A DNA stretch of 46,177 nucleotides from positions 1 to 46,177 of the forward strand of contig JBMOGA010000030.1 in NCBI GenBank assembly GCA_049318625.1, in the 5' to 3' direction. This document shows positions 18,517-27,479 of the stretch, piece by piece. The translations under genes and the position numbers were made by a program. The stretch is from JBMOGA01 sp049318625 (GTDB lineage: Bacteria; Pseudomonadota; Alphaproteobacteria; Rhizobiales; Hyphomicrobiaceae). Numbering within the stretch: the stretch's first letter is position 1; the number at the start of each line of letters is the position of its first letter. The notes under the pieces were generated by a model. The model had not been told where the DNA came from. It made no database searches and saw only the letters and a program-made list of their open reading frames with translations.

Positions 18517-21500
18517 TCAGGGCTGGCCGGTGACTTCCAGCTTGCCCATGGCGGTGCGGGCGAACCGCTCCGGCCGGTACATGTCCTCGATGGTCGCTGC
18601 CGGGTGGACGAAGTTTCCGGGGGTCACCGCGCGCACGACATAGGCAATGGTGGTCGACTGGACCGGTCCCTTGGGCTTGGCGGCCGCGGCGGCAGCATTG
18701 TTGTCCTCTTCGTCCTCGTCGTCTTCGTCGGCGTTGTTGCCGTTGCGTTGGCCCGTCTGACCGTTCGGTCGCACGTCGAACGCCGCGACGAACCGGTCGT
18801 CACGGAACTCGGTGTGGCTCGGGCGCAGTGCCGGCTTCAACCAGTCGAGCGACTTCACGTCGCCACTGTCGACGAGGCGCGGGTTCTCGATCTGCAGGCC
18901 GGCCGGCAGCCGGTCGACGACGAGGAGGCGGCCGCCATCCTGCGGGATGGCGATCTTGAGCACAGCGACGAGACGGTCGTTCTGGGCCATGCGGCCATTG
19001 CCGCCGCTGGAACTCTCGAGCGTGACCGGCTTGCCGTCGAGCGTGTAGTACTCACGCACCACTTCGAGGCCCTTGGCGATCGCCTGCTCGGGCGTCAGCG
19101 ACGCGCCGATGACGCTGATGACGGAGTCGACACGGGCATCGCCGCGGTTCTCGACGACGAGATCTCCGCCTGCGAGAACGGCCGGGTCGATGGTCCGGTT
19201 GAGAGCGCCTTTGACCTCGGTGCCGCCGAACGACAGCCGGGTCTCACCGGCCTGGTCGGCGAGCGCGCGGGCGGCGAGCAGCATCCAGGCCTGCTCTTGG
19301 GTCGACGTGTACTGCCGGCCGGAGAACGCCTTGGAGAGCACGCCGGCCAGTTGCGGTGTCTCGTTCCGCAGGGTGCGGGTCTCCGCTGCCAGCGTGACGA
19401 TCGCCGCGCCGTCGCGCAACCGCGAGCCGTAGTCCGCCCGCCAGCCGCTCTCCTTCTCGTCCATGCTCTCGAGGGCTGAACGGAAGGCGCGCTCGGCGCG
19501 CTCTTTCTCGCCCATCATGGCGAGTGCTGCACCGAGCTGGGCCTTGGCGAGCGGGGTCGCGAACCGGTCGAGCCGGGTGTCGACGAAGTAGCGCAGTTCA
19601 CCGATCGGGGCGCGGCCGTTGCGGGCGAGAACGTACAACGCGTAGGCTCGCGCCTCGCCGCCATGCTGGAAATCCTGCCCGTAGGACACGGAGTTCTGCA
19701 GACGGTCGAGAGCCTGGCCGAGCCGGGCGGGCTCCACCACGTAGCCGGTTTCCTTCGCGCGCGTGAGAAAGTCGGTGACGTAGGCGGTCAGCCACAGATC
19801 GCCACGTGACGGCCCCCAAACACCGAACGCGCCGGTGTTGTCCTGCATCTCGAAGACGCGCTCGATCGCCTTCTGAATGCGCTCCTTGAGCTGCGTATCG
19901 CGCACGAGGCCGAGGTCGACGGCGAGCGCGTTGGCATAGAGGAGCGGCAGGGCCCGGGAGACGGTCTGCTCGGCACAGCCGTAGGGGTAGCGGTCGAGCT
20001 GGGTCAGCAGGCCCGGTACGTCCATGGCGGCTGTCGGGCCGACACTCAGCGTCAGACGTGTGCGGCCCGGGATGAGGTCGGAGAGCAGATCCTTGGAGAG
20101 CGTGATCTTGCCGCCGTTGCCGGCCAGGGCCGCCACGGTGGTTCGCTTGATGTCGGCGGCCGGTGGCTTGACGTCGAAAGTCAGTTTCCGCCGGATCTCG
20201 AGGCCGGGGCCGGCAGCGCGCACCGCATAGGTGACGAGGCCGAGCTCGTTCGGCTTGACCGTGAGGCGCTCGGTCTTGCGCTCGTTCTGGGCCAAGGCGA
20301 CGTCGCGGTCGAGCACGATCGCCTTGAGGCCAGAAGCGGTTTCCTGTTCGACCGTCAGTTTCACCGCGCCGCGCGGCAGTTCGATATTGTGCAGTTCGAT
20401 CGACAGACGGGCCTGATCGCCCCAGGTGAGGTACCGGGGGCCAGAGGCGGTCAGCGCGATCGCCTCGCGGACGATGACGTCGGCCGTGCCGTGCCCGACC
20501 TTGTCGCGGCTCCAGGCCACGGCGTTGAGCCGCACCGTGCCGTTGAAGTCGGGCATGTCGAAGGTCACGCTGGCGGTGCCGTTGGCGCCGACTGTGACGA
20601 GGCCCGAGAACAGCGCCACGGTCTCCTCGACGGGCGGGCTGCCGTTGAGGCCGCCGCCGCCGGTGCCATCGCCGCCGGAGCGCAGGCGGCCACGGTCGGC
20701 GCGCATGCCGTCGATCAAACGGCCGTAGAAGTCGCGGATCTCGAGGCCCAGCTTGCGCTGGGCATAGAACCAGCTCTCGGGCTTCGGCGTCTCGAAGCGG
20801 GTGAGGTTGAGAATACCGACGTCGACAGCGGCAACCGTCACGCGGGCGTCCTCGCCGGCGGCCAGTCCGGACACCTTGATGGGCAAGGTCAACCGTGTGC
20901 CGGGGCGCACGCGCTCCGGCGCGGCGAGGTCCACCTTCAACGTGCGGGGCGTCTGGTCGAGGCCCAGCCAGCGGATGCCGATGGCGCGGCTCGGCATACG
21001 TTTTGCCGCCTCGTCCATCGGGCGATACAGGATCGCCGTCACGTAGGCGCCGGGCCCCAGATCGGCCCCGACATCGAGCGGAACTTCGCCGCCGCCGCGC
21101 GGAATCTCCACCTCCCTGTGGGAGACGAGACCGGCCCCGAGAACGGCGATCAGCGCCTTGCCGGCGTGCCGGCTCGAAATGCGCAACTTCGCCGTCTCGC
21201 CGATCCGATAGCTCGGCTTGTCGAGGGCCACTTCGAGTTGCTCGGGGCTTTCGGCCGTCTCCTCGCCGTACCAGCCGGCATAGAACGTGTAAGTCGAGAC
21301 CGGTCCGCCCGCCTCGTCGGCGGTCACCTCAAGGCGATAGCGACCCCAATCCACCTTCGCGGCCATCCGGGCGAGACCATCCTGGCCCGTCGTCACCGTG
21401 CCGGTGGCGATCTTGCGCGTGAGAGTGACCGCCTCGTAGGTCCACTGGCCCTCGCGGCTGTACCACTGCCAGCTGGTGTCCAGCCTGGCCAGTTCCCACC

Positions 21501-23874
21501 GCAGCGCCTTGCCGGCGACGCGCTTGTGCTCGGAGTCGAGCAAGACGGCATCGAACTCGGCCGGCTGGCCCTCCTTGGACCGGCTGTCCGAGAACAACGG
21601 ACGGATGCCGATGCTCGGCGTGCGCGTGTCGACGGGCAGGGTGACCGTGCGCTCGATGGTGCGACCACCCGGCTCGCGCAGACGCAGGATGACGTCCGCC
21701 TCCAGGGGGCGGGCGGTGCGCGGGATCGCTGGCAGGCCGATGACCACGTTGGCCTTACCGTCCTTGCTGGTGCGGGGCAGCCCTTCGAGAGCCTTGCGGA
21801 CGGGGGCGATCTTTTCCTCGGCCATGCCGAAGCGGAATCCGGCGAAACCTTCCAGATCCTTGGTCGCGGGTTTGACGACGATGTCGCCCTCGATCGCCAG
21901 ATCGTCCGCTGGCGGCCCATAGAGATAGCGGCCGGTCAGATCGATCGCGGCCTGCTCGTCGACGGTGATCGCCTTGGACTTGGCGGCCAGCGTCAACTCG
22001 AGGCGCTCGGGCTGGAAGTCTTCGACGAGGAAGGCCGCCGCCGCCAGCGGATCGGCCTTGGGGTCGGCGTGCAGACGGACCCGCCAGGTGCCGGTCATGG
22101 CCGAGCCGGCGAGCGGGAGCGAGAGTGTGCGGCCGCCGAGGCCCTGGTCGGGCAGCGCGATCCGACGGTGCTCGACGCCATCGGGGCGCGTCACGATGAG
22201 AGTGGTCGGGACCGTTGCTGCGATACCATTGCGGTCGCGGACGAGGCCGGCCAGATGCACGGTTTCACCGGCACGGTAGACGCCGCGGTCGGTGTACAAG
22301 AACGCATCGAGAGCACCGGCGAGTTGCCGACCCTTGACGCCGCGGTCGCTGAGGTCGAACGACGTTGCTTGCAGATCGAGGAAGGCGTAGTCGGCACCGT
22401 CGCTGCCTTCGGCGATCAGGAGTGCCGGCGCCGCGCCGCCCTCGCCGCTGGCGAGGCCCTGGCCGAACCGCACGTAGCCGGCACTGTCGGTGCGCGCTTC
22501 GCCCAGCACATCGTTGTTGCGGGCGATCAGGCGAACCTTGACCCCGGCGAGGGCTTCGGTCGTCGCCAGCGAACGCACGAAGGCATGCACCGCGCGCTCG
22601 CCGCTGAAAGCCGTGATGCCGTAGTCGGAGACCACGAACCACTGGGTGGCCAGCGGGCGCCAGCTCTGCTGCTCGGACTTGACCGTCGGCTTGGCGACGA
22701 CTGCGTAGACGCCGGGTTTCAGGGTGCCAACCGCCTCGCCGACCGGTACGGCGGTCGTCACCTCCTCGTTGAGGCGGGACTTCACGTCCAGGGTGCCGCG
22801 ATAGACGCGGGCGCCGGTGCGGCTGGCCAACTCCTCTAGCTGGTAGGGAGAGAGCTGGGCCTGGGTGTCGCCGTTGGCGACGGCGCCGGCAAGACTGCGA
22901 TCGCCGATGCGGAAGACCTCGACGTCGACCTTCTCGGTGTTGACGGTGATGACCGGGATGCCCTGCTGGCCGCGGCTCGGCAGCACGTAGTTGCGGCCGG
23001 TGAAGCGGACGGAGGGTGACCGGTCTTTGACGTAGACCGCCAGTTCGGAGGTCTTGCTCAGCACATCGCCGGTCTCGGACGGCAGGCCGGCGCGCACCTG
23101 GACCTCGTAACGGCCGCCGTGGACCAGCCCCTCGATGCAAAGTTGCGAGCCGTCGGAGGTCACGACCTGCGGATCCTTACCGTCGACCGAAACGAACTTG
23201 GAGGGATCGGCTTGCCGGCTGGAGATGCGCTCCGAGAATTGCACGCACAGACGCGGCGCCTCCGCTTCGTTGTCGATCTTGTAGTCGACCACCCGGAATC
23301 CGTGCTCCGCCTTGAGGGCGTCCAGAGCGTCCCGAACGTCCTTGTTCTCGGCGAGTACGAGGCTGACGCGGTAGGCGTCGATGGCGGGGCGCCAGAACGA
23401 ACGGCGCTTGAGGGACTCGGCCAGGACGGCGAGGGCCGCGGCCTGGAAGGCTGGGCCGGTCCCCCGCTGATAGGCCAGGTAGGCGGCGGCGCTGGCGTTC
23501 ACAGGGTTCTCGTAGCGTTCGCTTCCGACCAGCGTGTTCACCGGGATGGCGTTGAGAGAGCGGGCAAGGCCGAGCCATGCCTCGGCATCCTTGGGGTCCA
23601 GGCTGACGGCCCCACCATAGGCGCGGGCCGCGGCGCGCGGGTCGCTGGCGACCAGACGTGCGGCACCCGCCTTCTGCGACTTCGCCTGCGGTTGGCCCTT
23701 GGTCGGCTTCCAATTGGTGACCAGCCAGCTCTCGTAGCGTTCGGCATCGCGGGCGACGCCCGAGTGCGAGAACGAGCGGGGCTCATTGGCCGCCGCCGGG
23801 ACGGCCGCGACCAGCGCGAGCACCAGGGTCGCGCTCAGAAGGTTGAAAAGAGCACGAAGGAACGGGATCGGCAT
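18517..23874 (-). CDS. Bacterial alpha-2-macroglobulin (YfhM-like)
   Basis: A 1785-aa exported protein. The signal peptide (about 1-30, FLRALFNLLSATLVLALVAA) ends AAAN with no lipobox cysteine, unlike the E. coli lipoprotein YfhM. An extended helical/TPR-like N-terminal region precedes a series of macroglobulin beta domains and the bait-like region. The thioester motif is present: C1300 in YPYGCAEQTVSRALPLLYAN, so it should bind attacking proteases covalently. The C-terminal domain contains an Asp/Glu-rich plus poly-Ala insert (about 1715-1740, DEDDEDEEDNNAAAAAA). I take ATG 23874 as the start; an in-frame GTG at 23883 is an alternative. Probably transcribed with pbpC. Confidence 0.93.
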   Translation of the reverse strand: MPIPFLRALFNLLSATLVLALVAAVPAAANEPRSFSHSGVARDAERYESWLVTNWKPTKGQPQAKSQKAGAARLVASDPRAAARAYGGAVSLDPKDAEAWLGLARSLNAIPVNTLVGSERYENPVNASAAAYLAYQRGTGPAFQAAALAVLAESLKRRSFWRPAIDAYRVSLVLAENKDVRDALDALKAEHGFRVVDYKIDNEAEAPRLCVQFSERISSRQADPSKFVSVDGKDPQVVTSDGSQLCIEGLVHGGRYEVQVRAGLPSETGDVLSKTSELAVYVKDRSPSVRFTGRNYVLPSRGQQGIPVITVNTEKVDVEVFRIGDRSLAGAVANGDTQAQLSPYQLEELASRTGARVYRGTLDVKSRLNEEVTTAVPVGEAVGTLKPGVYAVVAKPTVKSEQQSWRPLATQWFVVSDYGITAFSGERAVHAFVRSLATTEALAGVKVRLIARNNDVLGEARTDSAGYVRFGQGLASGEGGAAPALLIAEGSDGADYAFLDLQATSFDLSDRGVKGRQLAGALDAFLYTDRGVYRAGETVHLAGLVRDRNGIAATVPTTLIVTRPDGVEHRRIALPDQGLGGRTLSLPLAGSAMTGTWRVRLHADPKADPLAAAAFLVEDFQPERLELTLAAKSKAITVDEQAAIDLTGRYLYGPPADDLAIEGDIVVKPATKDLEGFAGFRFGMAEEKIAPVRKALEGLPRTSKDGKANVVIGLPAIPRTARPLEADVILRLREPGGRTIERTVTLPVDTRTPSIGIRPLFSDSRSKEGQPAEFDAVLLDSEHKRVAGKALRWELARLDTSWQWYSREGQWTYEAVTLTRKIATGTVTTGQDGLARMAAKVDWGRYRLEVTADEAGGPVSTYTFYAGWYGEETAESPEQLEVALDKPSYRIGETAKLRISSRHAGKALIAVLGAGLVSHREVEIPRGGGEVPLDVGADLGPGAYVTAILYRPMDEAAKRMPSRAIGIRWLGLDQTPRTLKVDLAAPERVRPGTRLTLPIKVSGLAAGEDARVTVAAVDVGILNLTRFETPKPESWFYAQRKLGLEIRDFYGRLIDGMRADRGRLRSGGDGTGGGGLNGSPPVEETVALFSGLVTVGANGTASVTFDMPDFNGTVRLNAVAWSRDKVGHGTADVIVREAIALTASGPRYLTWGDQARLSIELHNIELPRGAVKLTVEQETASGLKAIVLDRDVALAQNERKTERLTVKPNELGLVTYAVRAAGPGLEIRRKLTFDVKPPAADIKRTTVAALAGNGGKITLSKDLLSDLIPGRTRLTLSVGPTAAMDVPGLLTQLDRYPYGCAEQTVSRALPLLYANALAVDLGLVRDTQLKERIQKAIERVFEMQDNTGAFGVWGPSRGDLWLTAYVTDFLTRAKETGYVVEPARLGQALDRLQNSVSYGQDFQHGGEARAYALYVLARNGRAPIGELRYFVDTRLDRFATPLAKAQLGAALAMMGEKERAERAFRSALESMDEKESGWRADYGSRLRDGAAIVTLAAETRTLRNETPQLAGVLSKAFSGRQYTSTQEQAWMLLAARALADQAGETRLSFGGTEVKGALNRTIDPAVLAGGDLVVENRGDARVDSVISVIGASLTPEQAIAKGLEVVREYYTLDGKPVTLESSSGGNGRMAQNDRLVAVLKIAIPQDGGRLLVVDRLPAGLQIENPRLVDSGDVKSLDWLKPALRPSHTEFRDDRFVAAFDVRPNGQTGQRNGNNADEDDEDEEDNNAAAAAAKPKGPVQSTTIAYVVRAVTPGNFVHPAATIEDMYRPERFARTAMGKLEVTGQP

Positions 23875-24229
23875 GGGGGACACTTTCTGCAGCCTGATCG
23901 CAACAAAAATTGGGGCGACCGCGCACGATCACCGACCGCAACATCCATCAATGCCAGGTGACCGAACAGTGGCAAATCGGCAGGATTTGTCGATGGATCG
24001 GCGGGTTTGCACCAAATTGCCGGAGTTTCCCCGTCGTTCCGTTCCCTTTCCACAGCCCGCACAGGTGGTGAGGCAACTCGTGCCGCGATCCGGGCCGGAG
24101 CAGGGATTCGTGGCCTTGTTCCCTGCGGGACATCGCCGGCAGACCCGGCGGGTTAGAGATACGTCACACACAGCAGCCGCCGACGCGAAAGCCGAAAGTG
24201 GCGAGGCACGAGGCAGCAGGAGAACGACC
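23875..24229. promoter_or_regulatory. Divergent intergenic region, macroglobulin and small secreted protein genes
   Basis: A 355-bp gap with divergent flanking genes, so it should hold both promoters. It is visibly less GC-rich than its surroundings around 23885-24030. A small perfect dyad CAAATC (23973-23978) / GATTTG (23984-23989) lies within it and could be an operator. The + frame is open throughout but its translation (Arg/Pro-rich) does not look like protein. I could not fix a -35/-10 pair. Confidence 0.45.
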
Positions 24230-24736
24230 ATGAAGACCTTGTACACATTGCTTGGAGTTCTGACGCTCGCAACAGCGTTGTCGGTGGCCTCTGAACCTGC
24301 CTCAGCGCAGGCAAAGATGTGCAGCAATGGACTGCCGGATTGGGCCAATGTCGCGTTCAATCGTCGTTCACCCGGGCACGCTCACTGCGACCGCACGGTG
24401 AGCAACCGGGCCGCACGGTCGCACACCGTCGCCGCTGCTCAGTCTCGTGCTCACGCCAAGGCCCAAGCCCGATCCGAGTTTCCGACCAAAGCCAAATCTC
24501 AGGTTGGCCTCGAGCCGGCCCCTCAGGTTGCCGCTCTGCCCAAGCCTACGACGGGCAAGAAGAACCGCGTGGTGGCTGTCGCCAATGACCAAGTCGGCGA
24601 CGACACGGATGTGCCGAACAGCGTGAGGCTGTCAGAGCCCGCCCGGCAGGGGGCCGGTTCTACCGGCAAGTCGGGTACATGCCGACGCTATCTCGCCAGC
24701 ACGGGGCAGACGGTGGAGGTGCCCTGCAGCCAGTAA
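24230..24736 (+). CDS. Small secreted cysteine-containing protein, unknown function
   Basis: A 168-aa protein that I do not recognise. A clear signal peptide (MKTLYTLLGVLTLATALSVA, cleavage near ASAQA, residues 26-28) is followed by a short motif KMCSNGLPDWANVAFNRR with C31, then C53. The middle is basic and Ala/Lys/Gln-rich, likely disordered. The C-terminus GTCRRYLASTGQTVEVPCSQ has two more cysteines, so two disulfides are possible. Ribosome site AGGAGA sits 7 bp before ATG 24230. A longer in-frame opening (from 23786) is not used because it reads through the promoter region. Confidence 0.7.
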   Translation: MKTLYTLLGVLTLATALSVASEPASAQAKMCSNGLPDWANVAFNRRSPGHAHCDRTVSNRAARSHTVAAAQSRAHAKAQARSEFPTKAKSQVGLEPAPQVAALPKPTTGKKNRVVAVANDQVGDDTDVPNSVRLSEPARQGAGSTGKSGTCRRYLASTGQTVEVPCSQ

Positions 24737-24762
24737 AGGGACCGTCAGGGGTTTTGGCGGCG

Positions 24763-24786
24763 AGCGCGGCAGCATCCTGCCGCGCT
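24763..24786 (+). terminator. Hairpin after the small secreted protein gene
   Basis: Perfect 10-bp stem AGCGCGGCAG (24763-24772) / CTGCCGCGCT (24777-24786) with a CATC loop, 26 bp after the stop codon. The following bases are TCGCGCGTTG, so the U-tract is poor. Best read as a possible transcription end. Confidence 0.5.
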
Positions 24787-24883
24787 TCGCGCGTTGCAGG
24801 GGTTGCACGGGCTCAACTGTCGCGCCATGAAGCAGGCGAGGCCACCGTCGGGTGCGCCCCGTGCCGAGATGACAGGGAGCGCC

Positions 24884-25915
24884 ATGAGCAGCGGATTGAT
24901 TGCCGTCCTCGACCATGCCGCGCAGCTCGCCAAGCTGGCGGCCGTTTCGCTTGATGATGTTGCTGCGCACACTGCAAAGGCCGGCACGAAAGCGGCGGGC
25001 GTCGTGATCGACGACGCGGCGGTGACGCCGCGCTATGTGGTCGGCTTCTCGTCCGAGCGCGAGTTGCCGGTGATCGGGCGCATCGCACTCGGCTCGCTCA
25101 AGAACAAGGTGCTGTTTCTCCTGCCGGGCGCCCTGGTGTTGAGCCTGCTGGCGCCGTGGGCGATCACGCCGCTGCTGATGGTCGGGGGGGCCTACCTCTG
25201 TTTCGAGGGCTACGAGAAGGTTCACGAGTTGATCGCCGGGCATGAGGCGCCGGCGGACGCGGGCTTGGCCTTGACCACCGACGCCGATGGCTTGCGAGCC
25301 CTCGAGGATCGCAAGGTGAACGGAGCCATTCAGACCGATCTCATTCTCTCCGCCGAGGTGATGGCGATCACACTGGCGTCGGTGGCCGCCGAGAGTTTCT
25401 GGATGCAGGCGTTCGTCCTTGCCGTGGTCGGGGTCGGCATCACCGCTATCGTCTACGGCGTGGTGGCACTGATCGTGAAGGCGGACGATGTCGGCTTGGC
25501 TCTGGCGCGCGCAGAACGCCCTATCGGCGGCCTGTTTCGTGGTCCGAGCGATGCGCCGCCGCGGCTCATGGACCGGTGGCTCGGCCCGGTCACCCAGGCG
25601 ATCGGCCGCCTAATCGTGGCGCTCGTCCCGCCGCTGCTGGCTGGTCTCAGCGTGGTCGGCACGGTGGCGATGCTTTGGGTCGGGGGCGGCATCGTGCTGC
25701 ACGGTCTCGAGGTTCTCGGCCTCCCGGCACCGGCACATGCGGCGCATGCTATCGCGCACGGGGTGGCGACCGCCGTCGCGCCTTTGGTGCCGGCGCTCGC
25801 GCCGCTCGTCGAGTGGGCGACCGGGGCGACGATCGCCGCCCTGCTCGGCATAATACTGGGGGCCGCTACGGCTGTGGCGGTCGGCCGGGTGATGCCGCTG
25901 CTCGCCAAGCGGTGA
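24884..25915 (+). CDS. DUF808 family inner-membrane protein (YedI-like)
   Basis: A 343-aa polytopic membrane protein. The N-terminal LIAVLDHAAQLAKLAAVSLD and the DDAAVTPRYVVGF, ELPVIGRIALGSLKNKV segments are characteristic of DUF808/YedI. Membrane segments lie at about 82-105 (two close helices, LLPGALVLSLLAPWAITPLL), 165-200, 240-275 and 315-340. Function of the family is unknown. ATG 24884 has a CAGGGAGC ribosome site and matches the family start. The frame is open upstream to 24794. A cysG gene follows 15 bp downstream and may be co-transcribed. Confidence 0.88.
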   Translation: MSSGLIAVLDHAAQLAKLAAVSLDDVAAHTAKAGTKAAGVVIDDAAVTPRYVVGFSSERELPVIGRIALGSLKNKVLFLLPGALVLSLLAPWAITPLLMVGGAYLCFEGYEKVHELIAGHEAPADAGLALTTDADGLRALEDRKVNGAIQTDLILSAEVMAITLASVAAESFWMQAFVLAVVGVGITAIVYGVVALIVKADDVGLALARAERPIGGLFRGPSDAPPRLMDRWLGPVTQAIGRLIVALVPPLLAGLSVVGTVAMLWVGGGIVLHGLEVLGLPAPAHAAHAIAHGVATAVAPLVPALAPLVEWATGATIAALLGIILGAATAVAVGRVMPLLAKR

Positions 25916-25930
25916 GATCGAGCAAACCCG

Positions 25931-27379
25931 ATGGCTCCTGCAACACGTCAGCCCACCGAAGCGACCCCCGCTCGCATGGGTGCGCTGGCCAAGTTACCGA
26001 TCTTTCTGGATCTCGCCGGTAAGCGCGCCATCGTGGCGGGGGGCGGCGCGCCGGCGGCGTGGAAGGCGGAGTTGCTGGCGGCTGCCGGGGCGAACGTCGA
26101 GGTCTATGCGGCGGCGCCGGGGCCCGAGATGATGGGGCTGCTCGAACGGGGAGCGGCGGCGGGTACCCTCTCGCACCGGCCGCGGCCATGGTCCGTCGAT
26201 GTGCTTGTTGGGGCGGCGGTCGCGCTCGCCGACGCAGCGGACGAGGCCGAGGCGCAGGCGTTCTGGTGCGCGGCCCGGGCGGCAGGCGTGCCGGTCAACG
26301 TCATCGACAAGCCGGACTTCTGCCAGTTCCAGTTCGGCGCCATCGTCAACCGGTCGCCTGTCGTGGTCGGCATCTCTACGGACGGTGCCGCGCCGATTCT
26401 CGGGCAGGCCATCCGGCGGCGAATCGAACTGCTGCTGCCGCCTTCGCTGGCGGTTTGGGGCGCCATGGCGCGGGCCGTGCGGTCGCTGGTCGGGGCCGAA
26501 CTGGCTCCCGGACGGCAACGGCGGGCGTTCTGGGAGCGCTTTGCGGAGCGCGCATTCGGGCCAGCGCCGGAGGCTGGCGACGAGGCGGCGGCCCGCCAGC
26601 TCGTCGCGGTGGTGAAGAATGAGACGGCGCCTTCCGAGGGCCGCGTCTCGCTGGTGGGTGCCGGGCCGGGCGACAGCGAGCTGTTGACACTTCGGGCCGT
26701 CCGCGTTCTGCAGTCCGCCGACTTCATCCTGTTCGACGATCTCATCACGCCGGACGTCCTGGAGCTTGCGCGCCGCGAGGCCCGGCGGATCATGGTTGGC
26801 AAGCGGGGTGGCCGCGACAGCTGCGCGCAGGACGACATCAACGATCTGATGGTGGCACTGGCCCGCGAAGGCCGCCATGTGGTGCGCCTCAAATCCGGTG
26901 ATCCGACCGTGTTCGGGCGCGCTGGCGAGGAGATCGCGCGGCTAGCTGGCGAGGGGATCGCGGTCGAGATCGTTCCGGGGATAACTGCCGCCTCGGCGAT
27001 GGCTGCGGTGCTGCGGGTCTCGCTGACGCATCGCGATCAGGCGCACTCGGTGCGCTACGTGACCGGTCATGCCCGCTCGGGCCATGTGCCCGAGGCGCTC
27101 GACTGGCGAGGGCTCGCCGATCCGGAAACGACGCTGGTGTTCTACATGGGCGGACGCACCGCCAGCGAGATCGCCGCGCGGTTGATGGCAGAGGGCTTGC
27201 CCGACGATACGCCGGTGATCGTTGCCTCGTCGGTGTCGCAGCCGGGCAGCAAAGTACGCCGCCTGACGCTCGCTGCGATGCAGAGCCCCGCGGTGATGGA
27301 CGGTCTCGACGGGCCGGTGCTGATCGCCATCGGCAAGGTGCTCTGCGATGCCCGCGTGCCGGATGACACGTCGGCATGA
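25931..27379 (+). CDS. cysG: Siroheme synthase, CysG-type trifunctional
   Basis: A 482-aa fusion. Residues about 17-165 are the precorrin-2 dehydrogenase/ferrochelatase half (NAD-binding GGGAPAAWKAELL, then NVIDKPDFCQFQFGAIVNR). Residues 215-475 are uroporphyrinogen-III C-methyltransferase (VSLVGAGPGDSELLTLRA, VRLKSGDPTVFGRAGEE, PGITAASAMAA). It converts uroporphyrinogen III to siroheme, the cofactor of sulfite and nitrite reductases. The usual Arg-Lys of the GGGxVAxRK loop is changed to W-K. Assimilatory sulfite reductase genes, often next to cysG, are absent. The RLP/cupin pair follows instead, about 100 bp downstream. Confidence 0.93.
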   Translation: MAPATRQPTEATPARMGALAKLPIFLDLAGKRAIVAGGGAPAAWKAELLAAAGANVEVYAAAPGPEMMGLLERGAAAGTLSHRPRPWSVDVLVGAAVALADAADEAEAQAFWCAARAAGVPVNVIDKPDFCQFQFGAIVNRSPVVVGISTDGAAPILGQAIRRRIELLLPPSLAVWGAMARAVRSLVGAELAPGRQRRAFWERFAERAFGPAPEAGDEAAARQLVAVVKNETAPSEGRVSLVGAGPGDSELLTLRAVRVLQSADFILFDDLITPDVLELARREARRIMVGKRGGRDSCAQDDINDLMVALAREGRHVVRLKSGDPTVFGRAGEEIARLAGEGIAVEIVPGITAASAMAAVLRVSLTHRDQAHSVRYVTGHARSGHVPEALDWRGLADPETTLVFYMGGRTASEIAARLMAEGLPDDTPVIVASSVSQPGSKVRRLTLAAMQSPAVMDGLDGPVLIAIGKVLCDARVPDDTSA

Positions 27380-27479
27380 TCGGGGCATCCAGTCGGGCCG
27401 TGCGGCCGTTGTTACAGAGCTGTCATTTTGATGGCAAAACGACTAGATGAGGGCCGGAGCTATCGGAGTGCAGCGCAAC

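Noticed and set aside
20389..22839. 816-codon plus-strand frame
   Set aside because: Mirror of the macroglobulin gene, with repetitive His/Arg/Gly composition and no motif.
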